Shown here piece by piece: positions 17,126 through 25,510 of a stretch of DNA of 64,000 bases. The translations under genes were made by a program, and so were the position numbers. The DNA lies in contig NZ_CAJHCP010000001.1 of NCBI RefSeq assembly GCF_904848625.1, positions 248,001-312,000 of the forward strand, given 5' to 3'. The notes under the pieces are model-generated. The model was given only the letters and a program-made list of their open reading frames with translations. It searched no databases and was not told where the DNA came from. Position 1 is the stretch's first letter. The number at the start of each line of letters is the position of its first letter. Origin of the DNA: Paraburkholderia metrosideri (GTDB taxonomy: Bacteria; Pseudomonadota; Gammaproteobacteria; Burkholderiales; Burkholderiaceae).

Positions 17126-18703
17126 TTGCCCACCCCGTTGCCGCCGACCCTCTCCGCTGCGCAGTTCGACCGCGCGCTCGCCAGTTGGCGCGCAGTCGTC
17201 GGCGAGGCTCACGTCGTCACTTCGCCAGCCGGGCTGGCCGCCTATCGCGATCCGTTCGTGCCCGGCGAACGCGCAGCCTTTTCCGCGAGCGCCGCGTTGC
17301 TGCCGGCCTCGGTCGATGAAATTCGCGCGGTGCTGCGCATCGCCAACGAATTCCGCATTCCGCTATGGACGGTCTCCACCGGACGCAACTTCGCGTACGG
17401 TGGCGCCGCACCGCGTCTGTCCGGATCGGTCGTGCTCGACTTGCAGCGGATGAACCGCATCATCGAAGTCAACGAAGCGCTCGCCTACGCGCGGGTCGAA
17501 CCTGGCGTGAGCTACTTCGACCTCTACGCGCATCTGCGCGACAAAGGCTACCGGCTATGGGTCGATCCGCCCGCAGCCGGCTGGGGCAGCGTGGTTGGCA
17601 ACACACTCGAACGAGGCTTCGGCTACACCGCGTACGGCGATCACGCGGCGTCGCAATGCGGGATGGAAGTGGTGCTGGCCAATGGCGACATCGTGCGCAC
17701 CGGAATGGGCGGGATCGAAACCGGCACCGCGTGGCAGCTTTATCAACCGGGTTACGGCCCTTCGTTCGACGCCATGTTCATGCAGTCGAACTACGGCATC
17801 GTCACCCAACTCGGTGTCTGGCTGATGCCCGCGCCGCCCGCGTATCTGCTCGGCGAAATCCAGTTCCGGCATGAAGCCGATCTCGAGGCGATTGTCGAGA
17901 TTCTGCGGCCGTTGCGGCTCGACGCAACGATCGGCAACCACGCGGTGATCGAAGGCGGCTTGCGTCGAGCGGCAGGTTTGTCGGCGCGCGCGCAGTGGTA
18001 CGAAGGCAAGGGGGCGATGCCGGAGAGCGCGGTGGCCGCGATGCTCGACAAGCTGAACGTCGGCCGCTGGAATCTGCATTACGCGCTGTACGGCACGCCC
18101 GAATTGATCGACGCGCGGCAGCGAATTGTGCAGCGCGCCTTCGAGCGTGTACCGCAGGCGAAGCTGTTCGCCACGCGCTATGCGGGCGACGCGCAGCCGG
18201 CCGGCGGCGGCGACCGCAACCTCGCCGGCATTCCCGCGATGACCGCGTTCCGGATGCTCGACTGGCGCGGCGGCGCGGGCGCGCACGTGGACTTTGCGCC
18301 GATCTGTCCGGCGACCGGGCGCGATGCGCTGCGTCAATACACGATGATCAAGACCCGCGCCGCCGAATACGGCTTCGACTATTACGGCGGCTTCACGGCG
18401 GGCGTGCGTCATCTGCATCACATATTCGCGGCGATTTTCGACCGCGACGACGCGAACCAGGTCGAGCAGGCCGGCGCGCTGCTGCGTTCGCTGATGAGTG
18501 ATACGCGCGCCGCGGGCTATGGCCAATACCGTGCGCATCTCGCCTACATGGATTTTGCGGCGGCCCAGTACAGCTTCAACGATGGCGCGTCGCTGCGGCT
18601 GTCGGAAACGATCAAGGATGCGCTCGACCCGAACGGCATTCTCGCGCCGGGCAAGCAGGGCATCTGGCCGCAAGCATGGCGCGACCGGCGAGGATATACC
18701 TGA
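17126..18703 (+). CDS. FAD-binding oxidoreductase of the vanillyl-alcohol oxidase / p-cresol dehydrogenase family
   Basis: A 525-residue flavoprotein. The FAD-binding PCMH domain (about residues 50-235) includes WTVSTGRNFAYGGAAPR, GSVVLDLQRMNRIIEVN, ARVEPGVSYFDLYAHL and GYTAYGDHAASQCGMEVVL. These phrases and the length match the 4-cresol dehydrogenase flavoprotein and vanillyl-alcohol oxidase. Such enzymes oxidise para-substituted phenols. AAAGGA lies before the TTG start at 17126; no ATG fits. A cytochrome subunit gene as in p-cresol dehydrogenase is not seen next to it, so the electron acceptor is unknown. A short secreted protein gene follows. Confidence 0.85.
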   Translation: MPTPLPPTLSAAQFDRALASWRAVVGEAHVVTSPAGLAAYRDPFVPGERAAFSASAALLPASVDEIRAVLRIANEFRIPLWTVSTGRNFAYGGAAPRLSGSVVLDLQRMNRIIEVNEALAYARVEPGVSYFDLYAHLRDKGYRLWVDPPAAGWGSVVGNTLERGFGYTAYGDHAASQCGMEVVLANGDIVRTGMGGIETGTAWQLYQPGYGPSFDAMFMQSNYGIVTQLGVWLMPAPPAYLLGEIQFRHEADLEAIVEILRPLRLDATIGNHAVIEGGLRRAAGLSARAQWYEGKGAMPESAVAAMLDKLNVGRWNLHYALYGTPELIDARQRIVQRAFERVPQAKLFATRYAGDAQPAGGGDRNLAGIPAMTAFRMLDWRGGAGAHVDFAPICPATGRDALRQYTMIKTRAAEYGFDYYGGFTAGVRHLHHIFAAIFDRDDANQVEQAGALLRSLMSDTRAAGYGQYRAHLAYMDFAAAQYSFNDGASLRLSETIKDALDPNGILAPGKQGIWPQAWRDRRGYT

Positions 18704-18781
18704 ATCCGGCGATGGGCGACGGCGTTCGGGCGACCGCCTTCACGCTACCTGCTACACGTTTCATGGCGAGGGTGGCCACGT

Positions 18782-19207
18782 ATGGACCGACGCACTTTCA
18801 TGATGACCGGCGCATGGCTTTCGACCGTGACGGGGACCGCATGGCCGTGGTTCGCGCGCGCCGCCGCGCATGAGGGCACGCTTGCGATCGTCGACTCGAC
18901 GCTGGCGTGCGGGCCATCGTTCGCGCGCTACGCAGCGCGAATGAAGCTGCCGACTTTCGAAACCGGCGACGACATCGGCGCGCTCTGGTACACGACGCTC
19001 GCGCCGCTCATCGGCCGGACCGGTGGCACCTCGGCACGTCGCTCGGTGATCGGCCTGATTCGCGCGTCGGATTACTTCGTGCTCGATGGCTTCGTCACCC
19101 GTTCGGCGCATCGGGTCGAACAGTGTCATGAGCCGCTCGGCGGGTCGTCCGTCAAGCACACGCACGTCGCGTTTGCATTTACTTTCGTGCCGCGCGTTGC
19201 CGCATAG
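18782..19207 (+). CDS. secreted protein with Tat-like signal, unknown function
   Basis: The 141-residue product starts DRRTFMMTGAWL, a twin-arginine-type N-terminus, with cleavage likely near ARAAAHEG. GAGG lies about 9 bases upstream of the ATG. The mature part is about 110 residues with two cysteines (TLACGPSF and VEQCHEP). I recognise no family. It follows the flavoprotein gene by 78 bases on the same strand and may be co-transcribed. Tat export would fit a folded or cofactor-binding partner. Confidence 0.6.
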   Translation: MDRRTFMMTGAWLSTVTGTAWPWFARAAAHEGTLAIVDSTLACGPSFARYAARMKLPTFETGDDIGALWYTTLAPLIGRTGGTSARRSVIGLIRASDYFVLDGFVTRSAHRVEQCHEPLGGSSVKHTHVAFAFTFVPRVAA

Positions 19208-19541
19208 CCGGCGTTAAAGCCGCCGCCGAAGCTGGAGCGTGTCAGGCACTTCCGTTCAGATGCGGTAACCTGACGGACAAACGAACGCAAGCTATACCCG
19301 ACGAAGGTGTCGGACGAAGAATGGCGCTGCGCTGCGCCGCGCTGTACCTGACCGCGATGAACAAAGACGCGCCGCAACGCCGATACGAACTGCGTATCTG
19401 TTTGTTGCCGCGCCGACGGGTGGTTGAACGCAGCGTCGGCAGGCTTGCACGTCGTTGCCTTCGCCAGGCTTATCCCGGTTCATACCGTACCAACCGTGAC
19501 GCGATGTGCGTGGCACACGCTCCAGAGCGCCCAGGGGGAAC

Positions 19542-19958
19542 GTGAGACGCTATCTTGCTGACACATTTGCGATGGTGGTTTTTTCGATTGCTATTGGTGC
19601 TTTCGTCGAGCTCGTCATCACAGGGCTCACCCTCGAGCAAACCATCAAAATACGCGCCACCGCCATACCGGTCTCATTGTTGATTGGCAGGCCATATGGA
19701 ATGTACAGGGACTGGGTGTTCAGGCAGCTAGGCAGCGCAGAAAAAACGCTGCTGCAAAAAATCCTGCTGGATACACTCATCAATTTGACGTTCCAGATGC
19801 CTCTCTATGCGCTGATATTGGCGTTGAATGGCGCTACGTTTATGCAAATTCTTACTGCGGCGAGTTCCATTCTTGTCATCGTTGGCCTGTCCGGTCGCCC
19901 CTACGGTATTTTTCTAGGCGCATGCCGGCGACTGTTCAAGGTATCTGAGCCGCTCTAG
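19542..19958 (+). CDS. alaE: L-alanine exporter AlaE
   Basis: The 138-residue membrane protein matches E. coli AlaE along its length: YLADTFAMVVFS, AIPVSLLIGRPYGMYRDW, DTLINLTFQMPLYALILAL and a CRRLFKVSEPL end. Four membrane helices are expected, and AlaE exports L-alanine to avoid toxic accumulation. The GTG at 19542 has AGGGGG only 3 bases upstream; an alternative GTG at 19506 would add 12 residues and brings the length closer to E. coli AlaE. It is convergent with the DUF1571 gene, overlapping it by 4 bases at the stops. Confidence 0.88.
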   Translation: MRRYLADTFAMVVFSIAIGAFVELVITGLTLEQTIKIRATAIPVSLLIGRPYGMYRDWVFRQLGSAEKTLLQKILLDTLINLTFQMPLYALILALNGATFMQILTAASSILVIVGLSGRPYGIFLGACRRLFKVSEPL

Positions 19959-21115
19959 AACTTGTACGCGTTGTTCTTCGGATCGAAAGTCGACTCGTCG
20001 AATGTGCCCGGCGTGATGCGTTCGAATACGATTTTCTCGAACAGCTTGCCGTCGTTGTCATAAGACTCGACGGTACGAAAGTATGGATGCCGCAGATCCA
20101 GCCCAAGCGTCTCCTTCTTCGCGTAGAACTGCGGCTGCCCGGTGGGCGTTTCGAAAGTGAAAGCGACCACGCGTACACCGTCGAGCGTTTTGACTTCCAC
20201 CTGCATCGAGCGCGGCAAACCCGCTTCCGCGTATTTTTTTCCCTCGCTCAGATACTGGGCCGCAATGTACTCGGTGCCGAGGTCGCGTAGGTCATGATTC
20301 GACTGCGAGTGGGCGAGGCTGCCGGTCAGCGAAGTCCACAACGGCATCACGTTCATGAAACCGCCTAGATGCCCGTACATTTCGTCGCTCCGTTTGGACT
20401 CGTCGTAGATGATTTCCTGACCCGCGTGTGCACCGTCCGGCAGCCATTTCGCGTAAATGCGCAACGGGTCGTGCGCGATACGCACCAGCATGTGATCGGG
20501 CGTGCTGGGCCACTGTCCGTGAATGCGTTCCGAGCGCGACATCGTGAATTCATACGACGGGTAGCCGTTCGGCCCTTCCTTGATATAGCGCGGCAACGCA
20601 AGCGGATCGAGCGACTGGAATAACGCGACCAGTTGATCGTCGCCGAGCTTTTCCATGGCGCCGCTCTGTTGCGCGGCACGCAGCCATTTGACCTGCTGAT
20701 CTAGCGTCAGCTTGCCGACCTGCGAAGGCGGTGTGGTGGGTGCCTTGACTGCGCTCGCGGTGTCGAGCGGAGGCGGCGTGTCGTCGTTTTGCGCAAACGC
20801 CGCGGGCGGTGCGATGGCGGCTGCACTGACCAGCAGCGCGCCGATCAGCACCGTGCGGGAGGCGCTACCGCGCGACGCGTTGGCGGAAACGGCCATGACG
20901 GTCGATGCGATAGAGCTCGCAGCAGGCGGCTCGCTACGCACGTCACCGCGCACGTCACCGCGCACGTCACCACGCACGTCACCGCGCACGTCACCACGCA
21001 CGTCACCACGCACCTCACTATGTGACTCCATCGCAGAGGCACGCCACCGCGCGCCATACCCCAGGTGCATGAAGGCCAACCAGCGGCATGAGCGTGCAAA
21101 CAGGCGGTGCTTCAT
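19955..21115 (-). CDS. DUF1571 envelope protein with N-terminal VRGD repeat
   Basis: The ATG at 21115 has GGAGAG about 5 bases upstream. The 386-residue product has an unusual N-terminal extension with six copies of VRGD (about residues 35-60) before a hydrophobic export-like segment (TVLIGALLVSAAAIAPPAAFA, in part ALLVSAAAIAPPAAFA, about 88-108). The DUF1571 domain follows (EGPNGYPSYEFTMSRSERIH, MYGHLGGFMNVMPLWTSL, PYFRTVESYDNDG). An internal ATG at 20896 would give a conventional signal peptide but lacks a ribosome site. The domain is periplasmic and of unknown function. Confidence 0.75.
   Translation of the reverse strand: MKHRLFARSCRWLAFMHLGYGARWRASAMESHSEVRGDVRGDVRGDVRGDVRGDVRGDVRSEPPAASSIASTVMAVSANASRGSASRTVLIGALLVSAAAIAPPAAFAQNDDTPPPLDTASAVKAPTTPPSQVGKLTLDQQVKWLRAAQQSGAMEKLGDDQLVALFQSLDPLALPRYIKEGPNGYPSYEFTMSRSERIHGQWPSTPDHMLVRIAHDPLRIYAKWLPDGAHAGQEIIYDESKRSDEMYGHLGGFMNVMPLWTSLTGSLAHSQSNHDLRDLGTEYIAAQYLSEGKKYAEAGLPRSMQVEVKTLDGVRVVAFTFETPTGQPQFYAKKETLGLDLRHPYFRTVESYDNDGKLFEKIVFERITPGTFDESTFDPKNNAYKF
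20941..21012. repeat. 12-bp tandem repeat encoding VRGD on the minus strand
   Basis: Six units of CGTCACCRCGCA (plus strand) follow each other without gaps; the sixth base after CGTCAC alternates G and A. The unit is exactly four codons, so copy-number changes add or remove whole VRGD blocks in the DUF1571 protein without a frameshift. Confidence 0.9.
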
Positions 21116-21159
21116 GAATCTCTCCGTAAGGTCGAGGGCGACGCAAAGCGTCCTGCCTG

Positions 21160-22965
21160 TCAGGCAGACTTTTGCTTCGCGAGTTCCTCGTCCCGCAGCG
21201 CGCGGCGCAGAATCTTTCCAACATTGGTTTGCGGCAACTCATCGCGGAACTCGACCAGCTTCGGCACCTTGTAGCCGGTGAGATTCTTGCGGCAATGAGC
21301 AATGATCTGTTCTGCGGTCAATGACTTATTGCGTCGAACGATGAATACCTTCACGCGTTCGCCCTGCGCGGCGTCGGGCACGCCGATCGCAGCGACGTCG
21401 CGCACGTCGGGATGCGCGGCGATCACGTCTTCGACTTCATTCGGATAAACGTTGAAACCGGACACGAGGATCATGTCCTTCTTCCGGTCGATCAGGCGGA
21501 TGAATCCGCGTGAATCCATGACGCCGATATCGCCGGTGGCGAGCCAGCCGTCGTCGTCGATCACCTTGGCGGTTTCTTCCGGACGATTCCAGTAGCCTTT
21601 CATGACCTGCGGTCCCTTCACGCACAATTCGCCCGGTTCGCCGATGTTCGCCCAGCTGCCGTCGTCCTTCCTGAAGCGCACATGAGTGGACGGCGCGGGC
21701 AGGCCGATCGAGCCTTCGAAGTCGCGCATATTACTCAGGTCGACCGGGTTCATCGACACGATCGGCGAGCATTCGGTCAGCCCATATCCTTCGATGATCG
21801 GCTTACCGGTCACCGCCTTGAAGCGGTCGGCGACGGCCTTCTGCGTGGCCATGCCGCCCGCCATCGCGAGTTTCAGATTCGAGAAGTCGCGCTTGCAGAA
21901 CTCCTCGTTATCGAGAAACGCGTTATAGAGCGTGTTGACCGCCGTCATGCCGGTGAAGGTCTCGTGACGGATGATCATCATCACGCGCTTCATGTCGCGC
22001 GGATTCGCGATCAGGATATTGCGCCCGCCGAGGCCCATGAAGATCAGCGCGTTCACCGTCAGCGAATAGATGTGATAGAGCGGCAGCGGCGTGAGCACCG
22101 TTTCGATGTCGCCGTTCAGTTGCCCTTCTGACCAGGCCTTCGCCTGCAGCAGATTCGCGATGATGTTCTTGTGCGTGAGCATTGCACCCTTCGCCACGCC
22201 GGTGGTGCCACCGGTGTATTGCAGGAATGCGATGTCGTCGTGAGTCGTGCGCACGGCGTTGACGGGCCGTGAATAGCCGATCGACAGCGCCTTCAGTAGC
22301 GGCACCGCCTGCGGCAGCTTGTAAGCGGGCACCATTTTCTTCACGTGACGCAACGCGAAATTAAGCAGACGTCCCTTCAGATTCAGGCCGTCTGCGAGCA
22401 GATCGCCGAGACCTGTCACGATCACGTTCTTGATTCGGGTGCCCGGCAACGCGTCTTCCACGGTCTTCGCGAAGTTCTCGAACACGATGATGGTTTGCGC
22501 GCCGCTGTCTTTCAATTGATGCGCAAGTTCGCGCACTGTGTAGAGCGGATTCACGTTGACCACGACCGCGCCGGCTTTCAATACGCCAAATAGCGACACC
22601 GGGTACTGGAAGGTATTGGGCAGCATGATCGCGACGCGCTCGCCGGGCTTCACGCCGATACTTTGCAGATACGCCGCGAACGCCGCAGCCTTGCGCCCGA
22701 GTTCGCCATACGTCAGATTCGCGCCGACGCTCACATACGCCACGCGCTCGCGAAACTGCGCGATGCATTCGTCGAAGAATTGCGCAATCGATTCGTATTG
22801 CGTGACGTCGATGTCATGCGGGACGTCGTCGGGATACGACGCATACCAGATGTTGTCGGTGTTGGGCGCGCGCGCTGGCTTCTGAACGGGGGCCTGTGCG
22901 TCGCCCGCCGCATTCAGCGTAGACGTGGACGTGGGCGAGAGCGGGGCTTGAGTGGGCTGGGTCAT
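21160..22965 (-). CDS. fadD: long-chain fatty acid-CoA ligase FadD
   Basis: A 601-residue AMP-forming acyl-CoA synthetase that activates fatty acids for beta-oxidation. The AMP-binding P-loop is YTGGTTGVAKGA (about 250-261); later motifs are IIEGYGLTECSP, LATGDIGVMD, RKKDMILVSGFNVYPNEVED (linker and FACS motif) and the catalytic Lys region TNVGKILRRALRDEE. The first 35 residues are a low-complexity extension. AGGAG is present upstream of the ATG at 22965. It is the last gene of the fatty-acid block and starts 90 bases after the thiolase stop. Confidence 0.95.
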   Translation of the reverse strand: MTQPTQAPLSPTSTSTLNAAGDAQAPVQKPARAPNTDNIWYASYPDDVPHDIDVTQYESIAQFFDECIAQFRERVAYVSVGANLTYGELGRKAAAFAAYLQSIGVKPGERVAIMLPNTFQYPVSLFGVLKAGAVVVNVNPLYTVRELAHQLKDSGAQTIIVFENFAKTVEDALPGTRIKNVIVTGLGDLLADGLNLKGRLLNFALRHVKKMVPAYKLPQAVPLLKALSIGYSRPVNAVRTTHDDIAFLQYTGGTTGVAKGAMLTHKNIIANLLQAKAWSEGQLNGDIETVLTPLPLYHIYSLTVNALIFMGLGGRNILIANPRDMKRVMMIIRHETFTGMTAVNTLYNAFLDNEEFCKRDFSNLKLAMAGGMATQKAVADRFKAVTGKPIIEGYGLTECSPIVSMNPVDLSNMRDFEGSIGLPAPSTHVRFRKDDGSWANIGEPGELCVKGPQVMKGYWNRPEETAKVIDDDGWLATGDIGVMDSRGFIRLIDRKKDMILVSGFNVYPNEVEDVIAAHPDVRDVAAIGVPDAAQGERVKVFIVRRNKSLTAEQIIAHCRKNLTGYKVPKLVEFRDELPQTNVGKILRRALRDEELAKQKSA

Positions 22966-23055
22966 CGGTCGTCTCCTGAAGCCTGGATTTCATTTATCTG
23001 TTTGTGTGCTGGTCTCGCGGCGAGTCGTCGGCGCCACGCAAAGCGAGCACGCCGC

Positions 23056-24357
23056 TCAACGTTCCAGAATCGCGACCACACCCTGGCCGCCAGCTGCACA
23101 GATCGAGATCAGCCCGCGCGCGGTGCCAGCGGGCTTGTCGAGTTGCGCGAGCATTTTCGCGAGTCCCGCGACGATGCGTGCACCGGTCGCCGCAAACGGA
23201 TGCCCGGTGGCAAGCGAACTGCCGTTCACATTGAGCTTCGTCCGGTCGATCTCGCCAAGCGGTCCGGCGAGGCCCAGTTGCGTGCGGCAATACTCATCAT
23301 CCTGCCATGCTGCGAGTGTGCATAACACCTGCGCCGCGAAGGCTTCATGGATTTCATACAGATCGAAGTCCTGCAACGTGAGGCCCGCTCGCGCCAGCAT
23401 GCGTGGCACGGCATAAGCCGGGGCCATCAGCAAGCCTTCTTTCTTGTCGAAGAAATCGACGGCGGCGGTTTCGGACCAGCTCAACCAGGCCAGTACCGGC
23501 AGACCGTGCCGGGCGGCCCATGCTTCGCTCGCGAGCAGCACGGCGGACGCGCCATCGGTGAGCGGCGTCGAATTGCCGGCGGTCAGCGTGCCGGCGTCAC
23601 GATCGAATACCGGCTTCAGGTTGGCAAGCTTTTCCAGCGTCAGATCCGAGCGCAGATTGTTGTCGCGTGCGAGACCGCGATACGGTGTCATCAGATCATT
23701 GACGAAGCCGCGCGCATACGCGTCCGTCAGCTTGCGATGGCTCTCGTACGCGAGCACGTCCTGGGACTCGCGCGAAATGTTCCAGCGCTTGGCCATCAGT
23801 TCGCAATGCTCGCCCATTGAAAGCCCGGTGCGCGGCTCGCCGTTGCGCGGCAACAGCGGCTTGAAAAACATTCCCGGCCGTAGTTTGGTCAACGCACTGA
23901 CACGCTGGCCCGTACTCCTGCCGCGATTCGCTTCGAGCAGAATCTGGCGCATGCGTTCGTTGACGCCGATCGGCGCATCGGAGGTCGTATCGACACCGCC
24001 TGCGATGCCCACTTCGATCTGCCCCAGCGCGATTTTGTTGGCGACGAGAATCGCGGCTTCGAGTCCGGTGCCGCATGCCTGCTGAACGTCGTACGCGGGC
24101 GTTTCTTTGGCAAGCGTAGTGGACAGTACCGCTTCGCGCGTCAGATTGAAGTCGCGCGAATGCTTGATGACCGCGCCCGCCGCGACTTCGCCCAGGCGTT
24201 CGCCGTGCAGGTTGTATCGATCGATCAGCCCTTGCAGTGTGAACGTCAGCATGTCCTGATTCGACGCGGTCGCGTAGGCGGTGTTCGAGCGGGCAAACGG
24301 AATCCGGTTGCCCCCGATGATGGCGACGCGGCGCACAGCGGGTTGCGGGTTGGACAT
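23056..24357 (-). CDS. FadI-like acetyl-CoA acyltransferase (thiolase)
   Basis: A 433-residue thiolase. The nucleophilic Cys95 lies in VQQACGTGLEA; the other active-site motifs are EIHEAFAAQ, NGSSLATGHPFAATGARI and SICAAGGQG near the C-terminus. Length and motif wording are closer to FadI (the trifunctional-type thiolase) than to biosynthetic PhaA. The AAAGGAG-like site precedes the ATG. A 9-bp tandem repeat lies 34 bases upstream of the start. It would cleave 3-ketoacyl-CoA produced by the neighbouring dehydrogenase, hydratase and reductase. Confidence 0.92.
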   Translation of the reverse strand: MSNPQPAVRRVAIIGGNRIPFARSNTAYATASNQDMLTFTLQGLIDRYNLHGERLGEVAAGAVIKHSRDFNLTREAVLSTTLAKETPAYDVQQACGTGLEAAILVANKIALGQIEVGIAGGVDTTSDAPIGVNERMRQILLEANRGRSTGQRVSALTKLRPGMFFKPLLPRNGEPRTGLSMGEHCELMAKRWNISRESQDVLAYESHRKLTDAYARGFVNDLMTPYRGLARDNNLRSDLTLEKLANLKPVFDRDAGTLTAGNSTPLTDGASAVLLASEAWAARHGLPVLAWLSWSETAAVDFFDKKEGLLMAPAYAVPRMLARAGLTLQDFDLYEIHEAFAAQVLCTLAAWQDDEYCRTQLGLAGPLGEIDRTKLNVNGSSLATGHPFAATGARIVAGLAKMLAQLDKPAGTARGLISICAAGGQGVVAILER

Positions 24358-24390
24358 GCTCGGCTCCTTTGGGTCGTTCCCTGGTTATTG

Positions 24391-24444
24391 AACGGTGCGA
24401 ACGGTGCGAACGGTGCGAATGATGCGGATGATGCGGATGGTGCA
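24391..24444. repeat. 9-bp tandem repeat in the thiolase leader
   Basis: Three perfect copies of AACGGTGCG are followed by three diverged copies (AATGATGCG, GATGATGCG, GATGGTGCA). The array occupies the untranslated region between the MaoC gene and the thiolase start. Confidence 0.85.
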
Positions 24445-24572
24445 AAAAGTACCAACGGTGTGCGCGATTTCACCGAGACTCACGGGGCCCTGGAAGCAAT
24501 AACGATTTCGACACCGTTTTCATTCCGCCGTGATCATCGCAGTGCCCCGCGCGATAAAACAAGCGGCGGGTT

Positions 24573-25508
24573 TCACTGCAACCTCCACTGCATACGGCCG
24601 CGCAAATGCGGCTTTTCCCCCGCCTTGTCCCGCACCTCGATGTCGCGTTCGATCAGCGAAGGCGATGCGCTCCACAGCGACGCCTCGCCAGGCAGCAGCA
24701 TCGGCAGCTTGAATTCGGCGCTCAGGGTGGCTTCGGCGAGCGGCTTCGGCGGTTGCAATGCGGACGCGGCGCGCGCGAGCGTCCACATGCCGTGTGCAAT
24801 CGCGCGCGGAAAACCGAACGCTTTCGCCGACAGCGCGGCGAGATGGATCGGGTTGTAGTCACCCGATACGCCCGCGTAGTCGCGACCCAGTTGCGACGCG
24901 AGCTGCCAGCGCGCGATGCGTTGCAGCGCCAGCGGCCCGAGTTCGAGCGGATCGAGCGGGTTGCCCTGCGCCTCCACACCACGCTTCAGATAGACGCTGT
25001 CGCCGTCCCACACGGCCTCGCCGCGCCGGTACATACGCGTATGCAGCACGAACGCCTGACCCTTGTCGTGACGCAGCAGCGCACCGAATTCGACTTCGAC
25101 GCGCAGCAGGTCCTTGTAAGACAGCGGCCGGCGCAGCCGCACATGGTTAGCCAGATGCACGAGCCCGAGCGCGGGCCACGGAAACGCCGGATCGGTCAGC
25201 ATCAGCAGATGCAACGGAAAGGCCAGCAGATGCGGATACGTGAGCGGCACGCCGTGTTCGGGGATAAAGCCGCACACGCGCGCATAACGCCACACGGGTC
25301 CGGGATCGATCGCAACGGCGGGGCGCACGAGGCGCAGCGCGGGCAACTGCGTGTCGCGCCCACGTTTGATGATGCCCGACAACGCGCGCGCATAGAGCTT
25401 CGCCGGCGCGGGCAGGGTTTCGATGACGACGGTTTTCGGCCGCACCGCATCGGGCCGTGTCAAACCCGCCGCATGACGGTTGCCGAACGGATCACCCGGA
25501 TCACCCAT
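24573..25508 (-). CDS. MaoC-family enoyl-CoA hydratase
   Basis: The 311-residue protein has a double hot-dog layout typical of two-domain MaoC hydratases. The C-terminal half carries the hydratase 2 motif (YAGVSGDYNPIHLAALSAKA followed by IAHGMWTLARA), with the catalytic Asp and His. I chose the ATG at 25508, 2 bases after the stop of the upstream FabG gene; a longer frame to 25943 lies inside that gene. It would hydrate enoyl-CoA to (R)- or (S)-3-hydroxyacyl-CoA. With the neighbouring ketoreductase it probably forms an R-specific hydration/reduction pair. Confidence 0.88.
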   Translation of the reverse strand: MGDPGDPFGNRHAAGLTRPDAVRPKTVVIETLPAPAKLYARALSGIIKRGRDTQLPALRLVRPAVAIDPGPVWRYARVCGFIPEHGVPLTYPHLLAFPLHLLMLTDPAFPWPALGLVHLANHVRLRRPLSYKDLLRVEVEFGALLRHDKGQAFVLHTRMYRRGEAVWDGDSVYLKRGVEAQGNPLDPLELGPLALQRIARWQLASQLGRDYAGVSGDYNPIHLAALSAKAFGFPRAIAHGMWTLARAASALQPPKPLAEATLSAEFKLPMLLPGEASLWSASPSLIERDIEVRDKAGEKPHLRGRMQWRLQ

Positions 25509-25510
25509 GT

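Noticed and set aside
16864..17133. Frames with four-residue periodicity on both strands at the 12-bp array
   Set aside because: They are open only because the repeat unit is a multiple of three; no start site or domain supports them.
19321..19545. 74-codon plus frame upstream of alaE
   Set aside because: Basic, Cys/Arg-rich product without a ribosome site, overlapping the alaE start.
21152..21166. CTGCCTGTCAGGCAG palindrome at the end of fadD as terminator
   Set aside because: No T-run follows on the minus strand and part of it lies in the coding region.
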